Shown here: one piece after another, positions 25,256 through 36,699 of the stretch
Numbering within the stretch: position 1 is the first letter of the stretch
Layout of the letters: the number at the start of each line of letters is the position of its first letter
From: Euonymus europaeus
Taxonomy: Eukaryota; Streptophyta; Magnoliopsida; Celastrales; Celastraceae
NCBI GenBank assembly: GCA_963580455.1
Contig: OY756961.1
Location: forward strand, 9,901,001 to 9,965,000
Reading direction: 5' to 3'
Length of the DNA stretch: 64,000 nt
The notes under the pieces: model-generated
Databases searched by the model: none
What the model was told of the DNA's origin: nothing
What the model saw: only the letters and a program-made list of their open reading frames with translations
Position numbers and translations under genes: made by a program

Positions 25256-26863
25256 CCCCCTTTGTTTAAACATAAAAATTGCACTAATTTTTGGGTCGGG
25301 GTTTCACAAAGAGAGTAAAGGGTGAGCAATGGCTCAGTAGGGGCAAAGAGGATAACAAAATATAATAGCTCAAATAAAAAGCTAGGTCAATGCAGCAACA
25401 TGTCAAATACTATGAACCACCATAACAAATACTCATCAAACCGTGGTCTCGTTTCTTACCGTGAGTCGCAACGGGACGACGCCTCGGCATCCATCCCCAC
25501 ACATCGATATCGGTGAACACTGCCACCATACGACTCAATAAGGAAACCATGACCAATTACAAGACACCAGTCTTGTCCATACTGACTCGGGTTCCCTAAA
25601 CCGATTCCTCGGAATCTTAGTATGTTGCCTCATATGAGAGTTATTCAATTGCAACCAAGTCGAGGTTCCACAACCCTCCTCCCATATGACGTTCACACAA
25701 CCTACGAAAGTCGCGAATCCATACTTGCACTTCCATGTGGCTCTAATGCAATAATGGCATGCCATGAACTAATATAGCAATAAACGAATCCTAGTTATAT
25801 ATTTAACTAGTCATGATGCATGAATAAAAACCATACATGCTTGCTATAAGACCAAGCAATCAACCGGGAATGCAAACTAACATTTTAGGAAAATTAAAGA
25901 ATAATCCTTGGTTCGTTCTTCCTTATGGAGCAAATAAGGAAAAACACAAATACGAATAACAATGAAGATTAAATAACGCTTTTTAGATAACAAGAAATAA
26001 TCGAAAGATTGGGCTAGAATCCCCTACCTCGATTCCAAGCAATTTCACTTATTGAAATTTTTCCCAAAACCTAGGGTTTCGGTTCGAAGCCTAATATTTG
26101 GCAAAAATCGAAACTCACGTCACAACAATGCATTATTAACATCACATTTCTCATAAAAATAACAATTATCTCACAAAACTCAAAGGTTTACCTTCTCTCT
26201 CTAGAAATTTCCTCTATGCTTGAAAATCCACCCAATCTAGTTTTCACTCCAAATCAACAATTTATACAACCACAATCATTTATCAAATCAACTTCCTAAA
26301 GCCTCTAAACCAATTAATCAAAGATTCCATCAATTATAAATAAAAACCTAACTTTTGAAAAAATTAGAAAAACTTACCAAAACTCCACCAATCCTCTTGA
26401 ATCTTTTTCAACACCCTAATCTTACCAATCCAAGCTTGTATCTTCCAAGAACCCAAGCCTCTTCTCCTTCTATCTTTCTTCCCTCTTTCTTTCTTTTTCT
26501 CTCGGCTTCTCTCTCTCTCGCATCTGGTTGGTGCTTTCTTCTTTTTTTTTTTTTGTTTTTTATGAAATGTTGCTGGCGCAACATTTCATTCTTTACTTCA
26601 TTTTTTTAAACAAAGATGGCCAATTGGCCATTCAAATGCCACTTTCGGTAGTCAATTATTTGACCACCGAAAGTGGTCCAAACTTTTTTTTTATTATTAT
26701 TAATATATATCTATATATCTATATTTATATCTTTACATAATTATGTGTGTATTTCTATCTCCTTAATTAATAATCCCTTCATATCAATCTAAATTTACCA
26801 TCTAATGATGACGATTATTTTCGTTATTTATTTTTTTTTGCATTTTCGGGTCAAGGTATTACA

Positions 26864-29140
26864 GCTCAAGTCTCCTGAAAGAGGAGCTTTTAACCCTATT
26901 GTCCAATTAAGAAAGAAAGTTAGTCATTTGCCTACGAAACAATCTAAGAATTCTATACTCGTAAAATTTGAGATAAAATAACAGTAAAAAGTGTACGTCG
27001 AACAACCTAGATGGTTTGCAATTTGCCAACTCTCTCCTTCAAGGTGCTTTCAATGGTTTTGCCTATTTGAGAATGAAATTTGGTCTTTTGGCAACGAAAC
27101 AATCTACGAAGCCTCTAATCGTAACATTTGACCTAAAATAACAGTAAAATGGGTACACCGAACAATCTACATAGTTCAGAATTACCCAACTCTCTTCTTT
27201 GAGGAGCTTTTAATGATTTTATCTCTTAGGGAATGAAAGTTGTTATTCTGGCAACGAAACAATATATGAACTCTATACTCATAACATTTTACACAAAATA
27301 CAAAAAAAAATGTAGACCGACAAGCTTCGTTGCTTTGGAATTACTCAAGTCTCTCGAAAGAGGAGCTTTTTACCTTATTGTCCAATTAGTAACGAAAGTT
27401 GGTCTTTTGCGAACGAAACAATTTACGAATTCTATACTCATAAAATTTGACATAAAATAACATTAAAAAGTGCACATCGAACAACCTAGATGGTTCGGAA
27501 TTACCCAGCTCTCTCCTTAGATGAGCTTTAAGCGGTTTTACATATTTGAGAACGAAAGGTGATCTTTTTGCAACGAAACAATCTACGAAGACTATACTAT
27601 TAACATTTTATATGAAATACCAACAAAAAGTGTAGACCGACAGGATTTGTTGGTTCGGAATTGCTCAAGTCTCTCTAAAGAAGAGCTTTTAACCCTATTG
27701 TCCAATTAATGATGAAAGTTGGTCTTTTGCCAACGAAACAATCTATGAAGCCTATACTTGTAAGATTTGGCATAAATAACAATAAAATTGTACACCGAAC
27801 AACCTAGATGGTTCGGATTTATGCAAATCGCTCTTTAGAGGAGCTTTTAAAGGGTTTGCCTATTTGGGAACGAAAGTTGGTCTTTCGGCAATGAAACAGT
27901 CTACGAGGCCATTACTCATAACATTTGACAAAAAGTACCAATAAAAATTGTAGACCGACAAGCTTTGTTAGTTCAGAAGTGCTCAAGTCTCTCAAAAGAG
28001 GAGCTTTTAACCCTATTGTCCAATTAGGAACAAAAGTTGGTCTTTTGGCAATGGAAAAATCTACAAAGTCTATACTCGTAATATTTAACAAAAAAATATC
28101 AATAAAAAGTGGAGACCTATAAGCTTTGTTAATGCAGAACTGCTCAGGTCTCTCGAAAGAGGAGCTCTTAACCCTATAGTCCAATTAGGAACGAAAGTTG
28201 GTCTTTTGCCAACAAAACAATCTACGAAGCTCGTACTCGTAAGATTTGAAATAGAATACCAATAAAAAGTGTAGAACGACGAGCTTTCTTGGTTCGTAAT
28301 TGCTCAAGTCTCTCGAAAGAGGAGCTTTTAACCATATTGTCCAATTAATAATGAAAGTTGGTCTTTTGAGCACAAAACAATCTATGAGCTCTTTACTCAT
28401 GAAATTTGACATAAAATAACAATAAAAAGTGTATACAGGACAATCTAGAAGGTTCAAATTTCCGAAACTCTTTCCTTAAGTCTTTTAACAGTTTAACCTA
28501 TTCGGGAACGAAAGTTGGTGTTTTGGCAATGAAACAATCTAAGAAGCCTCTACTCTTAACATTTTACATAAAATACCAATAAAAAGTGTAGACTGACAAG
28601 CATTCTTAGTTCCGAATTGCTCAAGTCTCTTGAAAGAGGAGCTTTTATCCCATTGTCCAATTAAGAACAAAAGTTGGTCTTTTGGTAACGAAACAATCTA
28701 CGAAGCCTATACTCATAAAATTTGAGATAAATAACAATAAAAAGTATACTTTGAACAACGTAAATGGTTCAGACATACCCCACTCTCTTCTTAGGGGATC
28801 ATTTAACGGTTTTGCGTATTTGAAAACGAAAGTTGTTGTTTTGGCAATGAAATAATCCACGAAGCTTGTACTCGTAAAATTTAACATAAAAAAGTGTACA
28901 CCGAACAACCTAGATGGTTCGCAATCACCCAACTCTCTCTTTACAGGGGCTTTTAACGATCTTGCCTATTTGCGAATGAAAGTTGGTCTTTAGGCAACGA
29001 AACAATCTATGAAGTCTATACTCGTAAAATTTGACATAAAAAACATAAAAAAGTGCACATCGAACAACCTAGATGGTCGCAATTATCCAACTCTCTCCTT
29101 AAAGGAGCTTTTAATGATTTTGCCAATTTGGAAATTAAAG
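26864..29140. repeat. 160 bp satellite array, block 3
   Basis: A and B monomers resume directly at the GCTCA duplication. Several monomers resemble those just left of the nested insertion (for example 18230-18860 and 26868-27480 share an unusual 'gggtacaccgaacaatct' monomer and its neighbours), pointing to a segmental duplication within the array. The block ends within a B monomer at the truncated LTR at 29141. Confidence 0.95.
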
Positions 29141-29299
29141 ACCCCAAATACAAAAACCACAATCTAAAAACGTACAAATGATCAAAACAATGCTTATAGT
29201 ACAAATCTGCCAACCAACCAAGTAGATATTATTTGACCTAGCAATTCAAGTCTAAATGCAACGAAATTTGGTATGCAATATCAAAATATCTTAATTAAT
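29141..29299 (-). mobile_element. Truncated SIRE-type Copia LTR fragment
   Basis: These 159 bp match LTR positions 30246-30404 with few changes. The first 65 bp of the LTR are missing, so it joins satellite directly, and the other side is fused to gag sequence at 29300. It is the remnant of a third LTR, left after a deletion that removed most of a second element's gag, pol and LTR. Confidence 0.8.
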
Positions 29300-30123
29300 T
29301 CTTGAAGTTCTTCACCATCATTCTCATCTCATCATCACTATCCTCATCACTTTCAATACTTGAAGAGTTCTCTTCATCCTTCACCTTAGAAGCCATGGCC
29401 CCTTTAGGTTTAGTAGTCACGGCTAGGGCAATGCCCTTATTCTTTTGAGGCTCTTCATCCACTCTATTCAACAATTTTATCTCATGAGTCATCAAACTCC
29501 CAATGAGCTCGTCCAACTTCAAAGTCCTCAAGTCTTTGGCCTCCTCGATGGCGGCAACCTTCTCACTCCAATTTCTAAGTAAGCTCCTTAGAACTTTTGC
29601 ACCTTGTCATGCATAGGATAAGTTTTGCCAAGTGCATTCAAATCATTGCATATGCATGTCAACCTATTAAACATGTCACTAATGCATTCACCTTCAAGCA
29701 TTTTAAACAATTCATACTTTTGCACCAACATGTTAATTTTGCAATCTTTAACTTGACTAGTTCCTTCATGCTATAATTCTAGCATTTTCCATATCTCTTG
29801 AGCACTAGTACATGCACTAATATGATCATACTCACCCCTAGCTAATGCATTGTGTAACAAGTTAATTGCTTTCTCATTTAAACTCACCTTTTTGTCATCA
29901 CTCTCACTATACTCATTTTAATCCTTAGGAACTACCTCATCTCCCTCTCTCTTAGTAGGAAGAATGGTCCATTCTCTATAACTCTCCACAAAGCCATGTC
30001 CATACTCCTAAGAAAAATCCTCATCCTAGTCGTCCAAAAACCATAGTCCTTGCCATCAAAGAACGGTGGCCTATTTGATGACAAGCCCTCACCATCATGT
30101 GGTCTAGTACTAGTGTAAGCTAT
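29300..30123 (-). pseudogene. Truncated second copy of the Copia gag
   Basis: It is near-identical to the gag at 37709-38533 but dead. The start codon is ATA instead of ATG (30123-30121), a GAA codon has become TAA near 29930, and one base is lost near 29960. The last readable part, 29531-29295, encodes LKLDELIGSLMTHEIKLLNR and a serine/aspartate-rich stretch and ends abruptly at the LTR fragment. At the place where the gag at 38198 has a stop, this copy keeps TGG (tryptophan). Confidence 0.85.
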
Positions 30124-30166
30124 TTGGTCTAAGATAGAATGTTAATTCTAATACTTTGCTAACCTT

Positions 30167-30179
30167 CCTCCGATACCAA
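30167..30179 (-). promoter_or_regulatory. Primer-binding site of the shared LTR
   Basis: Minus strand TTGGTATCGGAGG directly after the LTR end, as at 38577-38589. It shows that the LTR at 30181-32669 was also used as a 5' LTR, i.e. that a second element lay to its left. Confidence 0.7.
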
Positions 30180-30180
30180 T

Positions 30181-32669
30181 TGAAATCACTAGGATAACAC
30201 AAGAGGGGGCGGGGGGTGAATTGTGTCTCCAAAAACTAAGTATAAACCCCAAATACAAAAACCTCAATCTAAAAACGTACAAATGATCAAAACAATGCTT
30301 ATAGTACAAATCTGCCAACCAACCAAGTAGATATTATTTGACCTAGCAATTCAAGTCCAAATGCAACGAAATTTGGTATGCAATATCAAAATATCTTAAT
30401 TAATACTATATCAAACATTCAGATAAAAATTCGAAGTCTAGCTATATGAACAGTGCACGGACAGATTGCTATTCCAGAAAATTAACTATGAAAAGTATAC
30501 CTAGAATCCACTAATGACAAGTTGTTCAACGACAAGATATATCCCAACAAGCAATGGCAGCAAGCAACACCCTAACATCAATTTATAAGGCACACAAATC
30601 ACTAATAGCACCAAACAAGAAAGGACATAAAAAATTAGAGTGCACAGGGATATATAGTGGTTCGGTGCTCACACCTACATCCACTACCTAAGCTCTCAAG
30701 CGTAGGATTTCCAAATCCACTAAAAGATATAAGTGGTTTTGCAAGTTCAACACAAACTTAGGGTTTTCAAGCACACCCCAAACTTGTACACCACCAAGGT
30801 TTGAAGCTAACCTTAAACTTTCACACATCTCTCAAAGGTAATGCCCTCAAAAGGGACTTTTACAAGTGATTTGGATTTTGGTTCTCTCAAGATTAGCTCT
30901 AAGCTATTTGTATGGGGAACACTTAATCTCTCAATGTAAAGCTCACAGGTAGGATATAAATTTGGCTCAAATTCGTGGCTTTCACTCAACCAAAGGTTCA
31001 CACAAAGTCTCACAAAGATGGAAATAAGTTTAGGAGAAGCTTTGTGGAAAGTAGCTCAAGAACACTCAAAGAAATACCTTCATGATTTTGGCTTGAAAGT
31101 GTGTCTTAGCTTGAGGTTGATGAAGGGAAGATGATGATAATAATCTCAGCAAATGATGATCAAAAGATCAATAGAAGATCACTCAAAAATTGTAGAATCA
31201 AGAACAAAAGCTCTCTTGGTAATTTTTGCACATGAGTTTTCCAAGTGTGGAAAGAAGCATGACTTTCTTCTTCATTTGTCTCCATTTAATCTTGACCATT
31301 GGATGTTGTTAATTTTCAATCTCAGCTATCAATCAACTTATAATCTCTGCCATTCATCTTCAAAAACGAAATCAATCAACACCATTGAAAGGCTAGCCGT
31401 TATTGACTTTTGGTCAACCTTTGATTCAAATATCAAATCTTCGCTCCAAGGTTTGTTTGGATCTTTTGTGCTTCTTGTTAAACTCTTCTTCATGCTCACA
31501 AAGACTTCAACACTCAACCAAACAACCCCTGCAAGTCTCACACGAAATTTCCCCCCAAAATACTTGAAAAGAAGAACATAATAGTACATGGTGATGTGGA
31601 CAATTTTCCTCCAAGTGTTTTGGCTCCAATCTCTTTTCATTTGATTTCAAATGAATCCAAGGCTTCTCAAAATCCCTCCAAAGGCTCCTAAGGCTTTCTA
31701 TAAGGGTTATGACCGAGCCCCCTACTCCAAATAAATCATCCAACATTAATTCAACTTAGTCTACCCATGGAAGGTCAATTTGAGGAATTTAGGCTATTTT
31801 GGATAAGAATGGGTTGCACCAATTTAAGTCTTCTTCACTCCAAATTTGGTCAAATTTCTCAATAAATATTTCTTAGACTCTTTCCTAAATAAATCCTTCA
31901 ATGTAGCTCACATAATCTCAATTGCTCCCAAATAAGGTTTCCTAGGGGATTTCGGGTTCTAAGTGCCTAAACAATGAAACCTCAATACTCCATGACCATT
32001 TCACATACTCAATTAATGTCCCAAATAAGTGTATGATTTGTACCTACAAAGAAATGAGTGATAGAACACTCCAATTTTGCTTGTAAGCTCAAAGAGCTTC
32101 AATGCTTGCACTTGGGTTAACCAATATGATATAAGCTCAATAAAATTCAAGTAAGCACATGATAAATCAATTTATCTATATAAGAATGTGCATACAAAAT
32201 TTCACTTATAATTGAGGTCGTTTGGTCATTCAATTTGATCATGCAAATCTCAACTAGGCTAGTTTCACAACTACACTAGTGAATTAATTTCAACTGACAA
32301 ATTGAACATGATAGACTTAAAATTGACCTGACAATATTTCACAATGAAAAATTCCAGAGTATCTTAAATAATTTTCAGAACAAAAAGCAACTTAATCGGA
32401 GATCATTTGAACAAGTTATGACTGTTCAACCAATGTGTGTGCAGTGTGATATTTGGACAGTTTTCAGCATTGAAAAATAAGTAAGTCCAAATTCATCCAA
32501 TTTATATCAAACATGATCAAACATGTTTCCAAAGATATATAATGAAGCTTAAATCAGTAGATATAATTCATTTCATGATTTATTCGAATTCATCCAAAGT
32601 TGAGCACAATCAAATAGTCCAATATGTATTTTTGCATCAAAACACAAATGTTGGACCTATGGTCCAACA
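30181..32669 (-). mobile_element. SIRE-type Copia LTR (3' LTR of the full element, shared)
   Basis: Plus-strand ends are TGAAATCACTAGG and GGTCCAACA (minus: TGTTGGACC...GATTTCA), length 2489 bp. It is highly similar along its whole length to 38591-41091, with scattered substitutions and small indels. A polypurine tract abuts it at 32671 on the pol side and a primer-binding site at 30179 on the other, so it served both as a 3' and as a 5' LTR. Long LTRs are typical of the SIRE/Maximus lineage. Confidence 0.9.
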
Positions 32670-32670
32670 A

Positions 32671-32687
32671 TCTCCCCCTTTTTGATG
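32671..32687 (-). promoter_or_regulatory. Polypurine tract
   Basis: The minus strand reads CATCAAAAAGGGGGAGA immediately before the 3' LTR, the expected primer for plus-strand DNA synthesis. Similar purine-rich words lie upstream at about 32952-32968, 32885-32895 and 33233-33243. Confidence 0.75.
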
Positions 32688-33320
32688 ATTACAAAACTAT
32701 ATGATGTAAAAGAGCTATTTGATATCAATATAATTTGGATACCATACCTCATGCATAAAGTGAGCAAAATTGTATCTCCATATTGAAATCAAATGAAATT
32801 TTGAGATACATTTTCAGATTTTCAAAATCTTATTATGCTTCCCCTCACTTTAAGCTTCCTACTCTCCCTTAACATGGCAAGCTCACTCCCCCTTAAGTTG
32901 TGCAACTAATATGCATTTTTAATCAAATCATATGCACTTTTTCATCAATTATCTCTCCCCCTTTTTGTAAGAACTAAAAAAGGTGAGGAAATAGGGGTAA
33001 TGCAACTTCAAAAACAATGAATGGTTTAACTCAATGACGTGCATCAACTAATGCTTCCTAAGCCATGTAAAAACATTGAATGCATAGCTTGAAAATCATT
33101 CAAAATACCAATTAAAGATCAAATATGTTTTCAAGCTCATATATGCTAGCAAGGAATACCAATAACATGGAAGCAATCATGGATCATCATTTAAACATGG
33201 AATCACATCAAACACATAAGAGTTTATTTGGGAACTCCCCCTACACATGTACATCTCATTCAAATAAGTATATATAACCAATCGAGATGTATCACATGCA
33301 ATCAAGTAAAGACCATGCAT
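32688..33320. other. Non-coding 3' region of the Copia element
   Basis: Between the end of pol and the polypurine tract. No envelope-like or other ORF is visible. It contains several extra polypurine-like words on the minus strand. Confidence 0.6.
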
Positions 33321-36300
33321 TCAAGATGCATCAATCAATCCTAATGCATCTCTTAATTTTATAAACCTATCCTTAGCTATTGGTTTTGTAAACAAATCGA
33401 CAATATTGTGTTCTCCTTCAACATGTTCAAGCACAATGTTTCCTTTAGCTACATGATCTCTTATAAAATGAAGTCTAATCTCAATGTGTTTGGCCTTTCC
33501 ATGATGAACCGGATTCTTAGATAAATGGATTGCACTAATGTTGCACATTGAATAAGTGTCTTATCAAATGACATATTAAAATCAATCAATTGTTGTTTAA
33601 TCCATAGAATTTGTGCAACACAACTACCTATGGCCATGTATTCAGCTTCGGTTGTACTTAGAGCAACACAAGTTTGTTTCTTTGAAATCCAAGATATAAG
33701 CATGTTCCCTAGGTATTGGCATGTACCACTTGTACTTTTCCTATCGATTCTACAACCTCCATAATCGGCATCACTAAAAGCATGCAAGTCAAATGAGGAT
33801 TTTCTATCATACCATAACCCTAAGGTTGGTGTATCTTTCAAATATCTCAATATCCTCCTAACGGCCGTTAAGTGTGATTCTTTAGGATTAGATTGATATC
33901 TAGCACACATACACACACTAAACATGATATCCAGCCTAGATGCGGTCAAATAAAGTAAACTTCCAATCATAGACCTATACATCTTTTGATCCACCTCTTT
34001 GCTTTTAAGGTCGACTTCTAATTTAGATGTCACCCCCATTGGTGTAGAACATCCTTTAGACAAATCCATACCAAACCTTTTAAGCAAGTCATAAGTGTAT
34101 TTAGTTTGACTTATGTGAATGCCATGTGAGGTTTGTCTAATTTGCAATCCTAGAAAATATGTTAACTCACCCATCATAGACATTTCAAATTCACTTTTCA
34201 TGCACATAGCAAATTCATCACACATTGATTCCAAAGTAGCACCAAATATAATGTCATCCACATATATTTGCACAATCAACAAGTCACCACCTTTGCATTT
34301 AGTAAACAAAGTATTATCAATACTACCACAAGAAAAATCATTTTCTAACAAGAATTTACTAAGTCTCTCATACCATGCCCTAGGTGCTTGCTTTAAGCCA
34401 TACAATGTCTTGTCTAATTTATAAACATGATTAGGGTATTCTTTAGATTCAAAACCCAGAGGTTGTTTAACATACACTTCCTCATTTATCACACCATTCA
34501 AGAAAGCACTCTTAACATCCATTTGAAAAAGTTTAAAACCCTTATAGCATGCAAAAGTTAATAAAAGTCTAATGGCCTCCAACCTTGCAACCGGTGCAAA
34601 GGTTTCTTCATAATTTATACCCTCTTCTTGACAATAACCTTGAGCTACTAGCCTAGCCTTATTCCTAGTCACTTCACCATTTTCATTCATCTTATTTCTA
34701 AACACCCATTTGGTTCCAATAATGGTGTGGTCTCTAGGTTTTGGAACAAGTGTCCAAACCTTGCTTCTTTCAAATTGTTCAAGTTCTTCTTGCATAGCAA
34801 AAATCCAATCTTCACCAATTAAAGTATCTTTTACATTCTTAGGTTCTATCATAGATATCATAGCATAAAGATTTAAAGGATGAGAGTTGACCGTCGAATT
34901 CAATCTTGATCTTGTTTGAATGCCTTTTGAGAAGTCTCCAATGATAAGCTCTTTAGGATGCATGTGTTTGTCCTTCTTTTGAAGCCTATTTCCTTGATTA
35001 TTATAGCTGCCCGATTGTATATCATTACCATGCTCATCATGATCTTCATTATTAGACATAGGTTCCACTTGTTTTTCTTGATTTGATATAGCATCATTTG
35101 AGATTTCCATCTCCTTCAAGCTTCCCACCAATAAATCATCACCTTCTTTTATTTGTAGATCATGACGACCATCAGAGTGTGAACTCTTTGGATGATCTAG
35201 TCCTTCAAAACCTGAAATTTCTTCTTCTACAAGCACATTTGGATCAAGTGAAAATATATCATCGAATTTAACATGCACACTTTCTTCCACAACCTTAGAC
35301 TTATCATTAAAAACTCTATAAGTTCTAGAATGAGTAGAATAACCAAGAAATATATCAATTTCACTCTTAGCATCAAACTTATCAAGATTGTCTTTTGTAT
35401 TCAAAATATAGCATTTACAACCAAACACTCTAAAATAGTCAACTTTAGGCTTCCTAGCATACAAAAGCTCATATGGAGTCTTTTTCAAAATCTTTCTAGT
35501 AGACAACCTATTAGAGACATAACATGCATTATTTATAGCTTCGGCCCAAAAGTGTTTAGGTAAGACATATTCAAGCATCATGGTTCTACCTAACTCCTGT
35601 AGTATCCTATTTTTCCTTTCAACAACTCCATTTTGTTGTAGTGTTCTAGGTGCACTAAAATTATGTGCAATACCATAAGAGTCACATGAAGCATCAAATC
35701 CATAGTTTTCAAATTCACCTTCATGGTCACTCCTAATTTTGGAAACATGCAATTCATGCTCATTTTGCACTCTTTTAATGAAAGATTTAAACTCGTGTAA
35801 TGCATCACTTTTATGAGCTAAAAACAAACACCAAGTAAATCTTGAATAATCATCAACAATAACAAATGCATAATACTTGCCATCTAAACTCTTTGTCCTA
35901 CTAGGACCAAACAAATCAATATGCAATAGTTGAAGTGGCCTAGAAGTAGAAACAACATTTTTTGATTTAAAAGACTCCTTAATTTGCTTACCTCTAATGC
36001 AATGTTCACATATAATGGAATCACCAAACTTCAAATTGGGTAAGCCTCTAACTAATTCTTTTGAACTAAGCTTTCTCAAAGTAGAAACACCTACATGACC
36101 CAATCTTCTATGCCAATACAACACAACATCATTAGAAGAAATCAAACATGTCATATTATCATTCATCATATTTAAGTCAAGAGCATACATATGACCTATT
36201 CTAACACCGGATGTAATGATATTATCATTCTCATCTACAATACAACATTTTCCTTTCTTAAAATGAGAATCATATCCTTTATCCGCTAATTGACTAATGC

Positions 36301-36540
36301 TAAGCAAATTAAATTGCAACCTTTCAACCAAAAGACAATCATTTTAGAGAAAATGAACCCTTACCAACCGATCATATGCCTAGAATCTTTCCCTTAGAAT
36401 TGTCTCCAAAAGTGACATAACCACCATTCTTCTTTTCCTTGAATGAAGTAAATAAGGTTCGATCAGCACTCATGTGCCTTGCGCATCCACTATCCAAGTA
36501 CCATTGGCATGGATTGGATGAAGACTTGTAGCATACCTAA
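33321..36540 (-). pseudogene. Copia pol: protease, integrase, reverse transcriptase, RNase H (nearly intact)
   Basis: The protease motif WYLDSGCARHM lies near 36510-36475, and its frame stops near 36381. A 956-codon frame (36331-33461) then encodes the integrase zinc finger (HRRLGH about residue 74, CEHC 108-111), the DD35E residues D139, D202 and E238, the reverse transcriptase with FQMDVK (D605) and YVDD (690-693), and RNase H with SDADYGG (about 853) and TTEAEY (about 893). A frameshift near 33550 splits off the last 70 codons (LSKNPVHHGKAKHIEIR ... FTKPIAKDRF), which end at 33321. Domain order PR-INT-RT-RH defines Ty1/Copia. Long LTRs and the long Gag point to SIRE/Maximus. Confidence 0.92.
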
Positions 36541-36699
36541 CCATGTGAATTCAAAAGACCTTAGGTATGCAAACTTTGGATCCTTGAGGGTTAGATACAA
36601 TAGCATAGACATTTAATTTTAGCACTACACTTGCATAATCAATTTTGTCATCATATTTCAAGCACTTTGGCACCCAAACCTTTTTCAAACTCAATTTCC
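36541..36699 (-). pseudogene. Gag-protease linker of the Copia element
   Basis: One minus-strand frame reads KKVWVPKCLKYDD and SNPQGSKVCIPKVF, the kind of linker found between Gag and protease in Copia polyproteins, then hits a stop. It is out of frame with both neighbours, so at least two frameshifts lie within 36330-36720. Confidence 0.6.

Larger units (their letters stand above)
20834..25308 (-). mobile_element. Middle LTR-like element of the nest
   Basis: It starts TGTGACGCTCCGATCC and ends GGGTCGGGGTTTCACA, flanked by an exact AAGAG duplication (20829-20833 and 25309-25313) within the outer element. Its own sequence is 20834-21708 plus 24022-25308, about 2.2 kb. It shares 'ctccccgtatgtcgg' and 'tcccctacctcg' blocks with the outer element in the same orientation, and at 24100-24170 it aligns by eye with outer-element sequence at 25710-25770, so the two belong to one family. 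Confidence 0.8.
20255..26863 (-). mobile_element. Outer LTR-like element of a three-level nest
   Basis: It starts TGTAACGCCTCGACC and ends GGTCAAGGTATTACA, and is flanked by an exact 5 bp duplication GCTCA (20250-20254 and 26864-26868) of A-type satellite sequence. Without the nested element its own sequence is 20255-20833 plus 25314-26863, about 2.1 kb. It has no coding domains. Block order (the 'cccgtatatcgg' motif near its left end, 'cccctacctcgattcc' near 26020) is the reverse of the element at 275-2444, so its LTR orientation is minus. Confidence 0.8.

Noticed and set aside
30813..31746. ORFs inside the Copia LTRs (also at 39225-40168)
   Set aside because: They lie in both LTR copies, have no recognisable domain, and differ by frameshifts between the copies. 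Chance frames in LTR sequence.
34119..35563. Plus-strand ORFs opposite the Copia pol
   Set aside because: Shadows of the well-supported 956-codon minus-strand pol frame.
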